Shown: one piece after another, positions 61,992 through 64,000 of the stretch | How the letters are laid out: the number at the start of each line of letters is the position of its first letter | How positions within the stretch are numbered: position 1 is the first letter of the stretch | NCBI GenBank assembly: GCA_016715995.1 | Contig: JADJXF010000009.1 | Coordinates: 397,362 to 461,361 of the forward strand | Direction: 5' to 3' | DNA length: 64,000 nucleotides | From: Flavobacteriales bacterium | Lineage (GTDB): Bacteria > Bacteroidota > Bacteroidia > Flavobacteriales_F > PHOS-HE28 | The notes under the pieces: generated by a model | Databases searched by the model: none | What the model was told of the DNA's origin: nothing | What the model saw: the letters and a program-made list of their open reading frames with translations, nothing else | Made by a program: the position numbers and the translations under genes

Positions 61992-63796
61992 TCAATCATG
62001 CACGCACCTGAGGCAATACCCCATCTTAGGAGTACTGGTCGTGGTACGTTGGATCCCGGTCTGGTCTTCTTCAAGCATGCGAACATTGGGGTCGGAAGGG
62101 CCGAAGGGGCCGCACCAATAGATCGCATATAAATTCTGGAAGTCAAAGGTCCCATCTTGATATCTGCGGTACCCAGCGGGTAGTGCGTTGAAATTGGACT
62201 CGTTCGTTGCACCCAGGTTCGGCTCTGCCCACAGCGGAGATGTGCTTTTCAGTTTGCCGCCGACATTTTCATCACTACCCCGATAGCCGGCCGCAAGCAG
62301 TTCATTCGCGGGCATACCAAGTGTGGTTTCCATTTCCAGCCAATCAGCATCGGTTGGTACGTGCCAGCCGACAGGGCACACCCCCCGCGGATCAGCAGCC
62401 GCGTACCTGTTGTACAAGTGGCCGTAGATCGCCGCGTTGGTTGCTTCGTTGTCAACATCCGACCATCCGCCTTCGGTGGCGTTCGACCAATCTGTACGAT
62501 CCTCTAAATGCGCGATCGGTTCCCCATTGCGGTAATGTTCCGCACGCAAATTCGCGCCGAACCAACAACGCCACCGATCAGCACCACCGAATAGCTGTTA
62601 CCGGACGCATCCAGCACGCTCGTGCTTCCGCATGAGAACGGCGCGCATGTGTAGAGCGTAGTGTTGTAGTCGAAGATGTCCGGATAGATGGCATCCCAGT
62701 GGATCAAGTTGAACACACTGAGCCTCATGCCAGCATCCGCCGATAGCCCTGCTCCTACGGAACACCCTGGTACAGGGAACAGGGTGGCAGTCAGCTCCAG
62801 ATAATTCTCTGCTTGCACGTACCCCTTTGCATTGCTCTGGCCCCAGAACTGGAATTCGATCCGCGGTTTCAAGAAGACCCTTGCGGAGGCATTGCCCTGC
62901 AAGCCGCTCACGTCCGTGGTGGACTGAAGCGTACGGCCATATCCAGTGGACCATTGCCCCCCGACGTACTCGATGGAAGCCGACATGGTGGACTGCTGTG
63001 AGAAATCTGCGGATACTTCGGCCTGTATGGACCCACTAGCTCCTAGGTCCAGCACTACCACAGGCACCACCACGATCGCAGGGAGCCCCGGTATGGGGAA
63101 TGCACGCAAGGGCCGCGAAAAGATCTCTACTGACTCGTTGAACGACCCCACCGTGCCGCCTGCGTTCACGTGGTCTGTGATAGTAGCTTCGAATATGCCC
63201 TCGAGCTTGGCGCTCTGTATCGTGAATCCGTCGAGGTCAACATCCAAATGGAGCGTTTCCGATCAAGCTCGACCGTGCCGTGTAGCCGCAGCTGGTCCTC
63301 CACAGTTTCCATCGCCGTCCGAGTCGTAGAGGATGAACTCAGGGAAAGTTGCCGAGAAAGAGAGTCCATCACGCACCGTATCGTCCAGCGTGAAGGATCG
63401 GGTATGGTCGAAGTGGAGCGACTCGAAGGCTTCGGAGAACGTGACGTTCTCCGTTGTGAGGGTGTACGTATCACCCACGTGGTCCAACGTGGAAATGCGC
63501 CGGAGGAAACCGTGAGGAGCACCTTCGGCGATCCCGCATAGGACGATCTTACCCACGGCCAGTTCTTGCAACTGCTCCGTATTGCCTGTAAAAACGATCA
63601 TCGTTGAGTCTACAATGGTGATCGTTTGTGCCGTGGGCTCATCGATCAGGATCGTATTGGGCCCAAGCACCATCGAGTTGGTCTCCATTCCAGGTGCGGG
63701 TTCCTCCGCCGGATCATCCTTGCGACAGGAAGTTGCAGCTAGGATCAGCAACAGGAGAAAGAGCGGACCGGTGCGTATGAACAGGGATGCTTGCAT
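61992..63796 (-). pseudogene. FISUMP-domain lipoprotein, three frameshifts
   Basis: Three abutting frames read as one protein. The first (from ATG 63796) begins with a lipobox (FLLLLILAATSC) and reaches LYDSDGDGN. A short middle reads VEDQLRLHGTVELDRKRS. The next begins LDVDLDGFTIQSAKLEGIFE and runs to SYSVVLIGG. The last reads CWFGANLRAEHYRNGEPI and the Fib_succ_major domain (VCPVGWHVPTDADWLEMETT, AGYRRYQDGTFDFQNLYAIY, GYCLRCVHD). Indels lie near 63298-63310, 63249-63255 and 62560-62572. The intact protein would be about 600 residues. A TATATTG promoter-like element is at 63818-63824. Confidence 0.8.
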
Positions 63797-63906
63797 GTCG
63801 AGGCAATTTGGCTAACGCAATATACCGATCTGCACTGTAGAGCACTGAACAACGCCAGCACGTAGGAAGCCGCGCCAATCGCCGGGGCTTCCTATTTTGA
63901 CACCCC

Positions 63907-64000
63907 ATGCCCCTCTCCCGCATCGAGATCCGCCGTCGCGCCACCGCCTTCGCCAAGGAGTGGGCGGATACCAACGATGAGGACGCCGAGGCCAAGAGCT
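63907..64000 (+). CDS. Start of a class I SAM-dependent DNA methyltransferase (partial)
   Basis: 31 codons reach the window edge: MPLSRIEIRRRATAFAKEWA then DTNDEDAEAKS. This N terminus resembles the start of large MmeI/YeeA-like DNA methyltransferases (IRxRAxxFAKEW ... AEAxSFW). A TATTTTG -7-like element lies at 63893-63899, seven nucleotides before the ATG. The catalytic motifs are outside the window, so this is a fair but incomplete call. Confidence 0.6.
   Translation, partial: MPLSRIEIRRRATAFAKEWADTNDEDAEAKS

Overview
The window looks like a chromosomal stretch of a GC-rich member of the Bacteroidota, most likely a Flavobacteriales-type lineage. Several secreted proteins end in type IX secretion (T9SS) sorting domains. 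A T9SS plug-domain (DUF5103) protein is present, promoters carry the Bacteroidota -7 element (TAnnTTTG), and Na+-NQR, BshA and a Wzm/Wzt plus Wzx/Wzy-like polysaccharide locus are encoded. Base composition is high in GC throughout, with a few visibly AT-richer islands (about 25.05-25.56 kb, 26.8-27.2 kb, 62-63.8 kb).

Layout. 0-8 kb: tail of a T9SS cargo gene, pruA, a beta-carbonic anhydrase/SulP anion transporter pair, apaG, a secreted beta-propeller protein and the DUF5103 protein. 8.1-15.2 kb: the complete nqrABCDEF-apbE operon for Na+-translocating NADH:quinone reductase and its flavin-attaching enzyme; nqrA has an in-frame TAA and a terminator-like hairpin lies at the nqrF/apbE junction. 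15.2-20.5 kb: bacillithiol gene bshA, a membrane protein, a TlpA-like thioredoxin protein and prfC. 20.5-26.6 kb: T9SS cargo genes, with a gene-free segment that ends in a strong terminator and a decayed sorting-domain fragment. 26.8-36.4 kb: a small AT-rich membrane-protein gene between diverged direct repeats, plsY, a 2078-residue TPR/PD40/coiled-coil/SPOR-like envelope protein, clpS, an M48 lipoprotein protease and a YdcF-like protein. 36.4-38.8 kb: tRNA-Arg with a duplicated 3' end and terminator, then a leftward operon of NfeD, slipin, a 16-residue-repeat protein and a small conserved protein.

39-57 kb is a surface-polysaccharide region in two halves. The rightward half (38962-45999) has a flippase fused to part of a glycosyltransferase, GT4 and GT2 enzymes, an O-antigen ligase/polymerase, a DegT aminotransferase and a phosphoglycosyl transferase. 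A frameshifted SirB1-type gene separates it from a rightward GT4. That gene meets, tail to tail, a leftward operon that begins with Wzm/Wzt ABC export genes and continues with an FkbM methyltransferase, GT2s, a GT11 fucosyltransferase-like enzyme and GT4s.

57-64 kb is accessory: a DUF3667 membrane protein, small hypotheticals, a YegP-like protein, a LuxR-type HTH fragment, a T9SS type B cargo gene and a FISUMP-domain lipoprotein, the last three each broken by one to three frameshifts. The window ends in the first codons of a probable DNA methyltransferase. The intact frames between breaks, and the position of most breaks in short G/C runs, leave open whether they are sequencing errors or real decay.
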